From NCBI RefSeq assembly GCF_000720255.1, contig NZ_JOJE01000016.1:124001-188000 (forward strand): 64,000 nucleotides of DNA. The letters run 5' to 3'. The DNA is from Streptomyces griseus subsp. griseus. GTDB taxonomy: Bacteria; Actinomycetota; Actinomycetes; Streptomycetales; Streptomycetaceae. The position numbers and the translations under genes were made by a program. This document shows, piece after piece, positions 23,529 through 32,044 of the stretch. The stretch's first letter is position 1. Each line of letters opens with the position of its first letter. Under the pieces are notes generated by a model. It was not told the origin of the DNA and made no database searches. It saw only the letters and a list, made by a program, of their open reading frames with translations.

Positions 23529-24758
23529 ATGAGCCGCCGGATGGTCTTGATCCTGGCTGTCACATGCGCCGTGGCGGTGGGCAACATCTACTTTCCCCAG
23601 GCCATTGGTCCACTGGTCGCCGCCGGGCTGCACGTGTCGCCCGATTCGGCCGCTGCGGTGGTGACCGCCACACAGATCGGCTACACGGCCGGGATGGTCT
23701 TGCTGGTGCCGCTTGGCGACCGGTTCCCGCACCGCTCGTTCCTCGTCGTCCTCCTCGCCCTGAACGGTCTGGCACTGCTCGCAGCGGGTTGTGCACCGGC
23801 TCTGCCGGCCCTCATTGCCGCCAGCGCCCTTGTCGGCCTGACCACCGTGGGCGCGCAGATCGTCGGCCCTCTGGCGGCTGGTCTCGTGGCCGCCGACCGC
23901 CAAGGAGCGGTGATCGGCACCCTGCTGAGCGGATCGACCGGCGGCATGCTGCTGGCCCGGACCTTCAGCGGCACGCTCGGTGAGTGGCTGGGCTGGCGGG
24001 CCCCCTACCTGGTCGCAGCGGTCCTGGCTCTGACCCTCGCCACCGTCTTGGCGTTCGCGGTGCCGTCCACAACCCCGTCCTCCCGCCAGCGGTACACAGC
24101 ACTCCTGGTCGAGCCGCTGCGCCTGCTGCGTACCGAGCCAGAATTGCGCCGCTCGTGCTTCTACCAGGCAACCGTCTTCGCCGGGTTCTCCGCGGTCTGG
24201 ACCTGCCTGGCGCTCCTGCTCGCCGGACCGGCTTACGGGCTGGGTGCCCAGGCGGTAGGAATGATCGCCCTGGTCGGCGCGGCGACCATGGTCTGCACCC
24301 CGCTCGCCGGCCGCCTGGTGGACCGCTACGGCCCCGATCCAGTGAACCTGGTCTGCATGCTTGGTGTCCTCGTCTCGGCCGCGATCCTCACCCTTGGCGC
24401 CCGGGGCGGCACGCTGGGGCTGACCTCCCTGACAGTCGGCACGCTGCTCCTCGACACCGCGATGCAGTCCGGCATGGTCGCCAATCAAGTCCGCGTCTAC
24501 GCCCTGCGCGTCGACGCCCGCAGCAGGCTCAACACCGCCTACATGACCTGCGCCTACCTGGGCGGCAGCGCGGGATCCTGGCTCGGGATACGCGTCTGGA
24601 GCCAGGCCGGCTGGTGGGGCGTGTGCGTGCTCGTCGCGCTGCTTGCCACACTTGCCCTGGCCCGCCAAGGCAAAACGGGCACGTCACCGAACCGGAATCA
24701 AGATCGCTCCGCTACCGCTGATTCCGGTTCGGATACTCCCCGAGGGCCATACCGTTGA
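23529..24758 (+). CDS. MFS transporter
   Basis: This is a 409-residue, 12-segment major facilitator protein with the motif A-like loop [12 protein letters not shown] between segments 2 and 3 and a repeat at [14 protein letters not shown]. The order ArsR-like regulator, SDR, MFS suggests an inducible efflux system. The last ~25 residues are polar and unconserved-looking, and their codons form one arm and the loop of a 14-bp inverted repeat, so the reading frame may originally have ended earlier. Confidence 0.9.
   Translation: MSRRMVLILAVTCAVAVGNIYFPQAIGPLVAAGLHVSPDSAAAVVTATQIGYTAGMVLLVPLGDRFPHRSFLVVLLALNGLALLAAGCAPALPALIAASALVGLTTVGAQIVGPLAAGLVAADRQGAVIGTLLSGSTGGMLLARTFSGTLGEWLGWRAPYLVAAVLALTLATVLAFAVPSTTPSSRQRYTALLVEPLRLLRTEPELRRSCFYQATVFAGFSAVWTCLALLLAGPAYGLGAQAVGMIALVGAATMVCTPLAGRLVDRYGPDPVNLVCMLGVLVSAAILTLGARGGTLGLTSLTVGTLLLDTAMQSGMVANQVRVYALRVDARSRLNTAYMTCAYLGGSAGSWLGIRVWSQAGWWGVCVLVALLATLALARQGKTGTSPNRNQDRSATADSGSDTPRGPYR
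24687..24732. repeat. Perfect 14-bp inverted repeat with 18-bp loop at the MFS 3' end
   Basis: CCGAACCGGAATCA (24687-24700) is repeated inverted at 24719-24732. It lies inside the last codons of the MFS gene and could be its intrinsic terminator, or a recombination end left by the island's mobile element. Confidence 0.55.
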
Positions 24759-24850
24759 GGGAGCACACGGCCGCATTTGTTTTGCGTCTCGCCGAGGCTC
24801 GCCCTTGAAGTGGCCGCGGCCTCCCTGTTCTCCCTCGCCGTGGCGGCCAG

Positions 24851-24879
24851 GCTGTTCCGCGCTGTTCCGCGCTGTTCGG
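24851..24879. repeat. Three tandem copies of GCTGTTCCGC
   Basis: Two perfect 10-bp units and a partial third lie between the convergent MFS and PPOX genes. No function is evident. Confidence 0.6.
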
Positions 24880-24891
24880 AGGCAGCTTTCC

Positions 24892-25350
24892 CTAGACGAT
24901 CCAGACCCCGTCCCGCATCAGGTGCCGCTTCGGCAGCTCCTGCACCTCGTACCAGGCCTGCACCACCAGCGGCCGCACCCGGTAATAGTCGTAGGGCGCG
25001 CTGTCCTCGCGGGGATCCCAGCCGGTCTTCACGCTGAACGCTCCGGCCGCATCCGGCGGTACCTCCCGCGCGGTGTACGCCGTCACCTCGCCGTCGATCA
25101 GCACGACGTCCCGTGTGTCCCCGAACGCCAGCCGGGCCCGCCCGCCGTGCCTGAGGTTGCGGCCCGTGGGATTGCCCGGGCGGGTCGCCAGCCACACGGA
25201 CTCGTCGTGCCAGACGAACCACAGCGGGACGAGACACGGCAGCCCGTCCGGGTCCGCCGTGGCCACCCAGATGTCGATCTCACGTTCCAGCCGGTCCAGA
25301 ACGTCCTGCCTGCGCTGCTCACGGCCACGGGACGGCCTGGTGATCTCCAT
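24892..25350 (-). CDS. Pyridoxamine 5'-phosphate oxidase (PPOX)-fold flavin-binding protein
   Basis: This is a 152-residue split-barrel protein. The pattern [54 protein letters not shown] is typical of PPOX-fold proteins that bind FMN or F420. The closing [12 protein letters not shown] also fits. It probably reduces or binds a flavin-type cofactor; the substrate is unknown. It converges on the MFS gene. Confidence 0.85.
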   Translation of the reverse strand: MEITRPSRGREQRRQDVLDRLEREIDIWVATADPDGLPCLVPLWFVWHDESVWLATRPGNPTGRNLRHGGRARLAFGDTRDVVLIDGEVTAYTAREVPPDAAGAFSVKTGWDPREDSAPYDYYRVRPLVVQAWYEVQELPKRHLMRDGVWIV

Positions 25351-25468
25351 GCCGGGACGCTAGCCGGAGCGATGGCGGGCCCGCGTCGGGCCGCGCTCCC
25401 AGGTCCCGCTCGGCCTCCGGTCCTAGGCCCGGGGACAGGGACTCGAAACAGTCACTGGCGCAGTCGAA

Positions 25469-25482
25469 GTTTTACGTATAAC
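25469..25482. promoter_or_regulatory. Palindrome GTTTTACGTATAAC overlapping a -10-like element
   Basis: The 14-bp sequence is palindromic at 12 of 14 positions and contains TATAAC, a near-consensus -10, about 35 bp before the VOC gene. It is probably the promoter/operator of the VOC-adenosine deaminase unit. Confidence 0.45.
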
Positions 25483-25516
25483 CTCTCCCGTCAACCACCC
25501 CTCCCGGAAGGCTCCG

Positions 25517-25909
25517 ATGAGACGCGTCGCCCTGGTCACCCTCGTCGTCGACGACTACGACGAGGCGATCCGCTTCTGCACCGAGGCCCTGGGCTTCCAT
25601 CTCGTCGAGGACGCGCCCCGCCCCGACGGCTCCCGCTGGGTCGTCGTGCGGCCGGACGCCGGGGAGGGTGGCACCGATGTGCTGCTCGCCCGCGCCAAGG
25701 ACGAGGCCCAGCGCGGGCGGGTCGGGGACCAGACCGGCGGACGGGTCGGGTTCTTCCTGCACACCGACGACTTCGCCCGCGACCACGCCCGCATGCTCGC
25801 GGCGGGTGTGACCTTCCTGGAGGAGCCGCGCCACGAGCCCTACGGCTCCGTCGCCGTCTTCCAGGACCTGTACGGAAACCGCTGGGACCTGCTCCAGCCC
25901 GCCGACTGA
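25517..25909 (+). CDS. VOC (glyoxalase/bleomycin-resistance) family protein
   Basis: This is a 130-residue single-module VOC protein. The first betaalphabetabetabeta unit starts [20 protein letters not shown]; the second contains [15 protein letters not shown] and ends [14 protein letters not shown], where the Asp and the later acidic position can bind metal. It may be a dioxygenase, lyase or binding protein. The ATG follows GGAAGG. It is 47 bp upstream of the adenosine deaminase, so co-transcription is likely. Confidence 0.88.
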   Translation: MRRVALVTLVVDDYDEAIRFCTEALGFHLVEDAPRPDGSRWVVVRPDAGEGGTDVLLARAKDEAQRGRVGDQTGGRVGFFLHTDDFARDHARMLAAGVTFLEEPRHEPYGSVAVFQDLYGNRWDLLQPAD

Positions 25910-25956
25910 CCCTCCCTCCGCCGCTTCGAACCACCCTGCACCAGGAAAGACCCGCC

Positions 25957-27030
25957 ATGATTGCTACGCGCGTAGACTCCGATGTGATCCGCCGCCTCCC
26001 GAAGGCCGTCCTGCACGACCACCTCGACGGCGGCCTGCGCCCCGCCACCGTGGTCGAACTCGCGGACGCGGTCGGGCACACCCTGCCGACCACCGACCCG
26101 GACGAACTCGCCGCCTGGTACGTCGACGCCGCCGACTCCGGCGACCTGGTCCGCTACATCGCCACCTTCGAGCACACCCTCGCCGTCATGCAGACTCGCG
26201 AAGGCCTGCTGCGCACGGCTGAGGAGTACGTCCTCGACCTCGCCGCCGACGGCGTCGTCTACGGAGAGGTGCGCTACGCCCCCGAGCTGATGCTCCAGGG
26301 CGGGCTCGTCCTGTCCGAGGTCGTCGAGACGGTGCAGGAGGGCCTCGCGGCCGGCATGGTGAAGGCGGCCGCCGCCGGCACCCCGGTCCGGGTCGGCACC
26401 CTGCTGTGCGGCATGCGGATGTTCGACCGCACCAAGGAGACCGCCGACCTGGCCGTCGCCTTCCGGGACGGGGGCGTGGTCGGCTTCGACATCGCCGGCG
26501 CCGAGGACGGCTTCCCGCCCGCCGACCACCTCGCCGCCTTCGACCACCTGCGCCGCGAGAACGTACCGTTCACCATCCACGCCGGCGAGGCGCACGGCCT
26601 GCCCAGCATCCACCAGGCCCTCCAGGTCTGCGGCGCCCAGCGCATAGGCCACGGCGTCCGTATCACCGACGACATCCCCGACCTCGCGGTGGGCAAGCTC
26701 GGCCGCCTCGCGGGCTGGGTGCGCGACCGCAGGATCGCCCTGGAGATGTGCCCGACCTCCAACCTGCAGACCGGCGCGGCCACCTCCATCGCCGAGCACC
26801 CGATCACGGCCCTGAAGGACCTCGGCTTCCGCGTCACGCTCAACACCGACAACCGTCTGGTGTCGGGGACGACGATGACCCGCGAGATGTCCCTCCTGGT
26901 CGAGCAGGCGGGCTGGACGGTCGAGGACCTGCGCACGGTGACGGTCAACGCCCTCAAGAGCGCCTTCATCCCGTTCGACGAGCGCAGGGCGCTCATCGAG
27001 GACGTGGTCCTTCCGGGTTACGAGGTCTGA
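25957..27030 (+). CDS. add: Adenosine deaminase
   Basis: This is a 357-residue amidohydrolase that converts adenosine to inosine in purine salvage. Zinc ligands include the HxH pair His20/His22 (LHDHLDGG); the catalytic Glu lies in HAGE (208-211), with a further block RIGHGVR. The usual metal-site Asp lies in [12 protein letters not shown], where the common NTDDP is NTDNR, a minor variant. ATG 25957 follows AGGAAAG. The 3' end overlaps that of the convergent DinB-like gene by 13 bp. Confidence 0.93.
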   Translation: MIATRVDSDVIRRLPKAVLHDHLDGGLRPATVVELADAVGHTLPTTDPDELAAWYVDAADSGDLVRYIATFEHTLAVMQTREGLLRTAEEYVLDLAADGVVYGEVRYAPELMLQGGLVLSEVVETVQEGLAAGMVKAAAAGTPVRVGTLLCGMRMFDRTKETADLAVAFRDGGVVGFDIAGAEDGFPPADHLAAFDHLRRENVPFTIHAGEAHGLPSIHQALQVCGAQRIGHGVRITDDIPDLAVGKLGRLAGWVRDRRIALEMCPTSNLQTGAATSIAEHPITALKDLGFRVTLNTDNRLVSGTTMTREMSLLVEQAGWTVEDLRTVTVNALKSAFIPFDERRALIEDVVLPGYEV

Positions 27031-27545
27031 AGGAGCCCCCGGGCGTAGGCGGCCTGTCCGACGTGCTGGAGGTCGTCGGACAGCACGCTCACCAGCCGTA
27101 CGCCCAGAGTGACCGGTGGATCCCAGCGCTCGTCCACGACGCGCTCCAGGTCCGCGGCGGTCAGCCCGCGCAGCGCCTTCAGCGTCTGCTCGTGCACGGC
27201 GTCGTAGTAGCCGGTCAGCAGGTCGCCGGAGTCCACCCGTACCTTGGCGACCTTCGACGGGCTGTGGCCGTACCCGGTGTCATGGCGCGGCAGGCCGAGG
27301 CCGAAACGCTTCTCCCAGTCCTGTGACAGCCATACCTGCTCGAGGTCGAAGGCGTCCGCGAGGTGGTCGTCCTGCACCCGGGTGAGGTGCCAGGCCAGCC
27401 ACGCGATCGAGTTGGCGTCGTCGGAGGGCCGGGCGTGCAGCTCGTCGGTGCCCAGGTCCTCGACGACCGCGTGGACCTCTTCCCGGATGCGGTTGAAACC
27501 GTCGATGAGGATGTCCTTTGCATGCATGCGTCCACCATCGCGCAT
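27018..27545 (-). CDS. DinB/DUF664-family (mycothiol-dependent transferase-like) protein
   Basis: This is a 175-residue four-helix protein of the DinB fold. The metal-ligand histidines would be in [15 protein letters not shown] and near the end in [16 protein letters not shown]. Such proteins in actinobacteria often use mycothiol or act as metal-dependent thiol transferases. ATG 27545 is preferred because GGGAGGA precedes it by five bases; the internal ATG 27527 lacks such a site. Confidence 0.85.
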   Translation of the reverse strand: MRDGGRMHAKDILIDGFNRIREEVHAVVEDLGTDELHARPSDDANSIAWLAWHLTRVQDDHLADAFDLEQVWLSQDWEKRFGLGLPRHDTGYGHSPSKVAKVRVDSGDLLTGYYDAVHEQTLKALRGLTAADLERVVDERWDPPVTLGVRLVSVLSDDLQHVGQAAYARGLLQTS

Positions 27546-27692
27546 CGGGTCCTCCCATGCGCACCGTATCCTTGTGGATCTTGACGAACACATATGGGGA
27601 ACCCGTCCACGCATATGACCCTTTGACAAATGACCACTTGGGCGGGCGAGGTGGCGCGCGTGCCGTGCGGGCACCGCGCCGGGGAGTGGGGC

Positions 27693-28388
27693 ATGGGAAA
27701 GAGCGGTACCCCAGGGGCGCCCGAGGGCGGTGGCCGGTTACGCGGTCGCCTGGGTACGGCGCGGGACCGGGCGTTCGTGGGCGGGGAGGCGGAGACGGCG
27801 CACTTCCGTGGCATGCTGGCCGGGGTCGCGCCGCCGGTGCTCTTCGTGCACGGCCCCGGCGGGATCGGGAAGTCCACGCAGCTGCGCCGGTTCGCCCGGG
27901 AGGCGGCCGCGTCGGGGCGGCCGGTCGTCGAGGTGGACGCCAGGACGACCGCCCCGAGACCGGAGGGCTTCCAGCGGGCCGCCGCCGACGTGCTGGAACT
28001 GCCGAACGCCGTCCTGCTCGTCGACACGTTCGAAATGTGCCAAGGGCTGGAAGGCTGGCTCTGGGAGCGGTTCCTGCCCTAACTCCCGCTGGACGCACTC
28101 GCCGTGCTGGCCGGACGCACGGCTCCGGACTCCCGCTGGACCGCGGACACGGGCTGGGCGGACCACCTCGCGGTCGTACGCCTCAACGCGCTGTCGCGGG
28201 ACGACGCCGTCACGCTCCTGAACCGACAGGGCGTCCCGGCCCGTGTGCACGGTGAGCTGCTGGACTTCACGGGCGGCAATCCACTGGCGCTCTCCCTCGC
28301 GGCCGCTGTGACGGTGGCACCGAGGCGCGGGGCCGTGGCGCGGCCGACGACCGCTCCCGGACGCGCTGGACACCTGACCAGAACGTGA
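27693..28388 (+). pseudogene. AAA/NB-ARC-type ATP-binding regulator, interrupted by an in-frame TAA
   Basis: The first 129 residues carry a complete P-loop (VHGPGGIGKST) and a Walker-B-like AVLLVDTFE, followed by WLWERFLP and then TAA at 28080-28082. The same frame continues directly with LPLDALAVLAGRTAPDSRW, VVRLNALSRDDAVTLLNRQG and FTGGNPLALSLAAA, as expected for the rest of a regulator-type ATPase. The rest of the protein is missing after ~28388. It has therefore suffered both a nonsense mutation and 3' loss. Confidence 0.75.
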
Positions 28389-28459
28389 TCGCGGCCCTGC
28401 TCTCACGCCTCGCGGACAACCAGCCGTCCCACCAGCGGGTGGGCGAGAGACGGATCAGG

Positions 28460-29374
28460 TCAGGAGAGGCGCGCCCCGTCGTGGGGTGTCGCCGGCCCCT
28501 CCCTTTCCAGCAGGGCCATCAGGGCGCGCGCCGCCGGGCTGGTGGCCTGGGCGGGTGGCAGCAGGGCGACCGTCTCGTACACCGTCTCGTCGGTGCCCTT
28601 CACCGGCAGCGCGGTCAGTGACGCGCGCTTGTGCCGGAAGTGCCGGGGTACGACGGCGATGCCCAGGTCCTCGTCGACCAGGTCGAGCAGGCTGTGCACG
28701 TCGTTGACCTCCAGGGCCACCGTCCGCCGCACGCCCGCCGCGGCGAACGCGGCGTCGGTGGTGCGGCGCGGCCCCCAGTCCGGGTGGAAGTCGACGAACA
28801 CCTCACCGCCCAGATCCTCCGGCGTGACGGCCGCGCCGGTGGCGGCCAGCCGATGGCTCGGATGGCACAGGACCGTCATCGGTTCGCTGGTCAGCGACAC
28901 GGATCTCAGCTGGTCGGTGTCCTCCTGGGTGCGCACCCCGAAGGCCAGGTCGAGCCGCCCGGCCGCGACTTCCTCCGCCAGCGCCCCCGAGCCCGCCTGC
29001 CTGAGGCAGATCTCCACATCCGGGTGCTGCCGCCGGAACGCGGCAAGGAGCCCGGCCACGTCGACGCCGGCGATGCACTGCTCGGAGCCGAGCGCCAGCA
29101 TGCCGCGCAGCACGCCCTGCACCGCGGCCACCGCCTCGTGGGCCGCCCGCACCTGCGCCAGGATCCGCTCCGCCTCCACGAGCAGCGCCCGCCCGGCCGG
29201 GGTCAGCGTCACCCGGCGGGTCGTGCGCACGAACAGCGGCGCCCGAAGCTCCCGCTCCAGCGCGCGGATCGACGCCGACAGGCCCGACTGGGACACCATC
29301 AGCCGTTCCGCCGCCCGGGTGAAGTGCTGGTCCTCGGCGACGGCGACGAAGTGCTGGAGATGACGCAGTTCCAT
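28460..29374 (-). CDS. LysR-family transcriptional regulator
   Basis: This is a 304-residue LysR regulator. The N-terminal winged helix reads MELRHLQHFVAVAEDQHFTR, then AAERLMVSQSGLSASIRALE, followed by the linker helix and a periplasmic-binding-protein-like effector domain from ~residue 90 (GMLALGSEQ, LDLAFGVRTQ, EDLGIAVVPRHF). It is divergent from the aldo/keto reductase at 29488 with a 113-bp shared upstream region, the classic arrangement for a LysR protein controlling its neighbour. ATG 29374 is chosen because the domain begins there. Confidence 0.92.
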   Translation of the reverse strand: MELRHLQHFVAVAEDQHFTRAAERLMVSQSGLSASIRALERELRAPLFVRTTRRVTLTPAGRALLVEAERILAQVRAAHEAVAAVQGVLRGMLALGSEQCIAGVDVAGLLAAFRRQHPDVEICLRQAGSGALAEEVAAGRLDLAFGVRTQEDTDQLRSVSLTSEPMTVLCHPSHRLAATGAAVTPEDLGGEVFVDFHPDWGPRRTTDAAFAAAGVRRTVALEVNDVHSLLDLVDEDLGIAVVPRHFRHKRASLTALPVKGTDETVYETVALLPPAQATSPAARALMALLEREGPATPHDGARLS

Positions 29375-29487
29375 GACTGAGAAGCGTATCCGCTCAATCC
29401 CATCCGATTCTTCTGTTGGACCACTGGCCGCAGGTCGCGAAAGAGTGGTGCTCGGATTTACCTCGTGCCAACCCCTCAGGAGTCGCG

Positions 29488-30483
29488 TTGTACACCGCAC
29501 ACCCCGACCGCTATGCCGACATGCCCTACCGGCGCACCGGGCGCAGCGGCCTGAAGCTCCCCGCGCTGTCGCTCGGCCTGTGGCACAACTTCGGCCCGGA
29601 CCGCGCGGTCACCACCCAGCGCGCCATCCTGCGTCGCGCCTTCGACCTCGGCGTCACCCACTTCGACCTGGCCAACAACTACGGCCCGCCGCCCGGCGCC
29701 GCCGAGTCCGCATTCGGCGAGGCCCTCAAGGCGGACTTCGCGTCGTACCGCGACGAGCTGATCATCTCCACCAAGGCGGGCTACCTGATGTGGCCCGGCC
29801 CGTACGGCGAGTGGGGTTCGCGCAAGTACCTGCTGTCCTCGCTGGACCAGAGCCTCACCCGGATGGGCCTGGACTACGTCGACATCTTCTACTCGCACCG
29901 CCCGGACCCGGAGACTCCCCTGGAGGAGACGATGGGCGCGCTGCACTCCGCGGTCCAGCAGGGCAAGGCGCTGTACGTCGGCATCTCCAACTACTCCGCG
30001 GAGCAGACCCGCGAGGCCGCCCGCATCCTGGGCGAGCTCGGCACCCCGCTCCTCATCCACCAGCCGCGCTACTCGATGCTCGACCGGCGACCCGAGGACG
30101 GGGGCCTGCTGGACGCGCTGGACGAGCTCCAGGTCGGTTCCATCGTGTTCTCCCCGCTGGAGCAGGGCCTGCTCACCACGCGCTACCTCGACGGCATCCC
30201 GGAGGACTCGCGGGCCGCGAGCGACAGCCCGTTCCTGAACTCCGACGCGCTCACCGAGGAACTGGTGGGCCGGCTGCGCACCCTCGACGACATCGCCAAG
30301 TCGCGCGGCCAGACCCTGGCCCAGATGGCCCTGGCGTGGGTCCTGCGCGGCGGCCGAGTCACCTCCGCCCTCGTGGGCGCGAGCAGCCCCCAGCAGATCG
30401 AGGACAGCGTCGGGGCCATCCGGAACCTCGACTTCGACGCGGACGAGCTGGCCCGCATCGACGCCGCAGTCCGGTCGGCATAG
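29488..30483 (+). CDS. Aldo/keto reductase, YghZ/GprA-like (L-glyceraldehyde 3-phosphate reductase family)
   Basis: This is a 331-residue aldo/keto reductase. The start YTAHPDRYADMPYRRTGRSG and LPALSLGLWHNFG are characteristic of the YghZ group. The tetrad is visible as THFDLANNYG (Asp, Tyr), IISTKAGY (Lys) and FYSHRPDPETPLEET (His). The TTG start at 29488 is supported by CAGGAG five bases upstream. It probably reduces small aldehydes with NADPH and is likely controlled by the divergent LysR. Confidence 0.88.
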   Translation: MYTAHPDRYADMPYRRTGRSGLKLPALSLGLWHNFGPDRAVTTQRAILRRAFDLGVTHFDLANNYGPPPGAAESAFGEALKADFASYRDELIISTKAGYLMWPGPYGEWGSRKYLLSSLDQSLTRMGLDYVDIFYSHRPDPETPLEETMGALHSAVQQGKALYVGISNYSAEQTREAARILGELGTPLLIHQPRYSMLDRRPEDGGLLDALDELQVGSIVFSPLEQGLLTTRYLDGIPEDSRAASDSPFLNSDALTEELVGRLRTLDDIAKSRGQTLAQMALAWVLRGGRVTSALVGASSPQQIEDSVGAIRNLDFDADELARIDAAVRSA

Positions 30484-30519
30484 CGCCCATCGACCACGAC
30501 GCCTCCCGCACCCGCCCGC

Positions 30520-30960
30520 CTGTCCGTGCGGGGCCTGCGGCGCAGGCGGCGTGTCGGTGGGTGGCCTCCCGAGTTGGTGCGGGTGCTCCGGCCCAGGCGG
30601 CCTGTTGGTGCCGGCCTCCCGCCCCGGCGGCCTGTTGGTGCGGGGCTCCGGCCCCGGCGGCCGCTTGTTGGGTGCGGGGCCTCTCCCGAGGTGGCCTGTT
30701 GGTGCGGGGCCTCCAGCGCAGGCGGCTTGTTGGTGCGGGGCTGCGGTACCCGGCCGCTTGTTGAGTGCGGGGCCTCCCAGAAAGGCCGCCTCTCGGTGCG
30801 GGTCTCCTGCGCCCAGCCGCCTTCGGGCGTGGCATGCTTCCCGTACCCAGCCGCCTGTCAGGCGCGGCGGGTCTTCTGCGCCCAGCCGCCTTCGGGCGTG
30901 GCACGCCTCCCGTACCGAGCCGCCTTCGGGCGTGGCATGCTTCAGCCGCCGGGCGGCTCA
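30520..30960. repeat. Degenerate tandem repeat array, unit ~30-35 bp, about 12 copies
   Basis: Between two convergent genes there are ~440 bp of repeats. In the first part the unit contains GGCGGCCTGTTGGTGCGGGG with a 30-bp period (copies near 30601, 30631, 30661, 30695, 30725, 30755). In the second part it drifts to CCGCCTTCGGGCGTGGCATG with a 31-35 bp period (near 30818, 30852, 30887, 30921). The frames are open but encode only Ala/Cys/Gly/Arg-rich repeats. I see no gene here. Confidence 0.8.
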
Positions 30961-31245
30961 CGTGTCCAGGCGCTCCTCCAGGCGCACGGTCACCGTGTCA
31001 CCCTCCTCCTTCCCGATCGCCCTGCGCACGTCGGCCTTCACGGGCAGCTTGTGCGTCCCGTCGCCCAGGGCCATGAACGAGCTCCGGAACGGATGCCCGT
31101 CGATCGTGCCGCGGACCTTGACCAGGCCGCGGGTCCCGAAGAACTCCACGGACTCGGGCCAGACGAGATACGTCCAGCCGCCCTTGCTCGGGCTCCTGCG
31201 CAGGACGGCGGTAAATTCCGCGTCCACCTCTCCGGTCGTGACCAT
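30958..31245 (-). CDS. DUF1905 domain protein
   Basis: This is a 95-residue small beta-rich protein resembling DUF1905: [76 protein letters not shown]. The function of the family is not established; in other proteins it is often paired with a YdeI/OmpD-like domain. ATG 31245 follows GCGGAGG. The tandem-repeat array runs up to its stop codon. Confidence 0.85.
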   Translation of the reverse strand: MVTTGEVDAEFTAVLRRSPSKGGWTYLVWPESVEFFGTRGLVKVRGTIDGHPFRSSFMALGDGTHKLPVKADVRRAIGKEEGDTVTVRLEERLDT

Positions 31246-31553
31246 GGGGCCTCCGCTCCTCTGTGGCTCGTCCACGTGTCCTCACCCACACAGACCCCTG
31301 TGCCCGGCGGAACTCATCGCTCCCTCCGCTCGTCACTCGGCGTGATCACCGGCCGGCCCCGACGGTGCTCCCGAATGGCCCGTCACGATCCGGCCACGAC
31401 AATCACCGAATATGCCAAGAGACTGGCCAAAAAGTCATGGTGACACTGTGTCAGGAGTGGCGATACTCAAAGTAGGGACTGTTGAAAGCCAGACGAGCCG
31501 CACGGGAAGCGAGGCCGCACCGGCAAGCGATCGACGCATCGGGGGAGTGGGAC
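31246..31553. other. Intergenic region with one palindrome
   Basis: It contains TGACACTGTGTCA (31441-31453), a perfect 13-bp palindrome ~100 bp upstream of the next gene, and a weak TACTCA -10-like element near 31464. A 22-codon ATG frame (31374) has no ribosome-binding site. Nothing else is recognised. Confidence 0.4.
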
Positions 31554-31964
31554 GTGCACGACGAATTCCTGTGCCATGTCACGGCGTACGGCATCTGCGA
31601 CGGCCGCCGCATCGGGGTACCGCTGGGGACGTACCGGGCGCCCACCCTGGCCCTGGCCCTGTGGTGGCTGCGCGACCGGGCCTCCTGGATGGCCGAGCGG
31701 CTCGACCCGCGGCCGGGGAGCGGACACTTCCCGCCCGGTGCGCTGGTCCCGGTCCTCGACACCGCGCCCGACGTACCCGCCCTGCTGCGCGCCTGGTGCG
31801 CCGACGTCGACCGGCAGGAACTGGTCGCCGACCAGCTGGCCGCCGGACGCCTGGTGCGGATCGCCGTGAGTGACGAGACCACCGAGTACGAACTGCTCGC
31901 CGAGTCCGTCGACGCGCTGCGCATGCAGCGGGTGGTCCCGGCCCTGGTCATGCCCGTGGCCTGA
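31554..31964 (+). CDS. Hypothetical protein
   Basis: I do not recognise a named family. GTG 31554, preceded by GGGGGAGTGGG, gives 136 residues beginning VHDEFLCHVTAYGICDGRR; a TTG 24 codons upstream is also open. The protein is soluble and acidic, with an aromatic cluster LALALWWLRDRASWM and a C-terminal sheet/helix region. It lies 80 bp upstream of the FHA-ABC transporter on the same strand and may be part of that unit. Confidence 0.6.
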   Translation: MHDEFLCHVTAYGICDGRRIGVPLGTYRAPTLALALWWLRDRASWMAERLDPRPGSGHFPPGALVPVLDTAPDVPALLRAWCADVDRQELVADQLAAGRLVRIAVSDETTEYELLAESVDALRMQRVVPALVMPVA

Positions 31965-32044
31965 CCTCGCGGCGCGTTCCCACGGACGGCCGCCCGGGGT
32001 GTTCAACCCGGTCGCGTGTACGGGCGAATCGATAGAATCCTGGC

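Noticed and set aside
22713..24668. A 651-codon minus-strand frame opposite SDR and MFS
   Set aside because: Its composition is typical of antisense of GC-rich genes; the forward genes have clear family motifs.
24643..27030. A continuous ~795-codon forward frame ending in adenosine deaminase
   Set aside because: Only the last ~357 codons resemble a protein family. The upstream part is antisense to the PPOX gene and out of frame with the VOC gene; ATG 25957 with a good ribosome-binding site is the real start.
30520..30960. CRISPR array
   Set aside because: The units are contiguous and degenerate with no unique spacers, and no cas genes are nearby.
31374..31442. A 22-codon ORF upstream of the unknown gene
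   Set aside because: It has no ribosome-binding site and no similarity; it could be a leader peptide, but there is no support.
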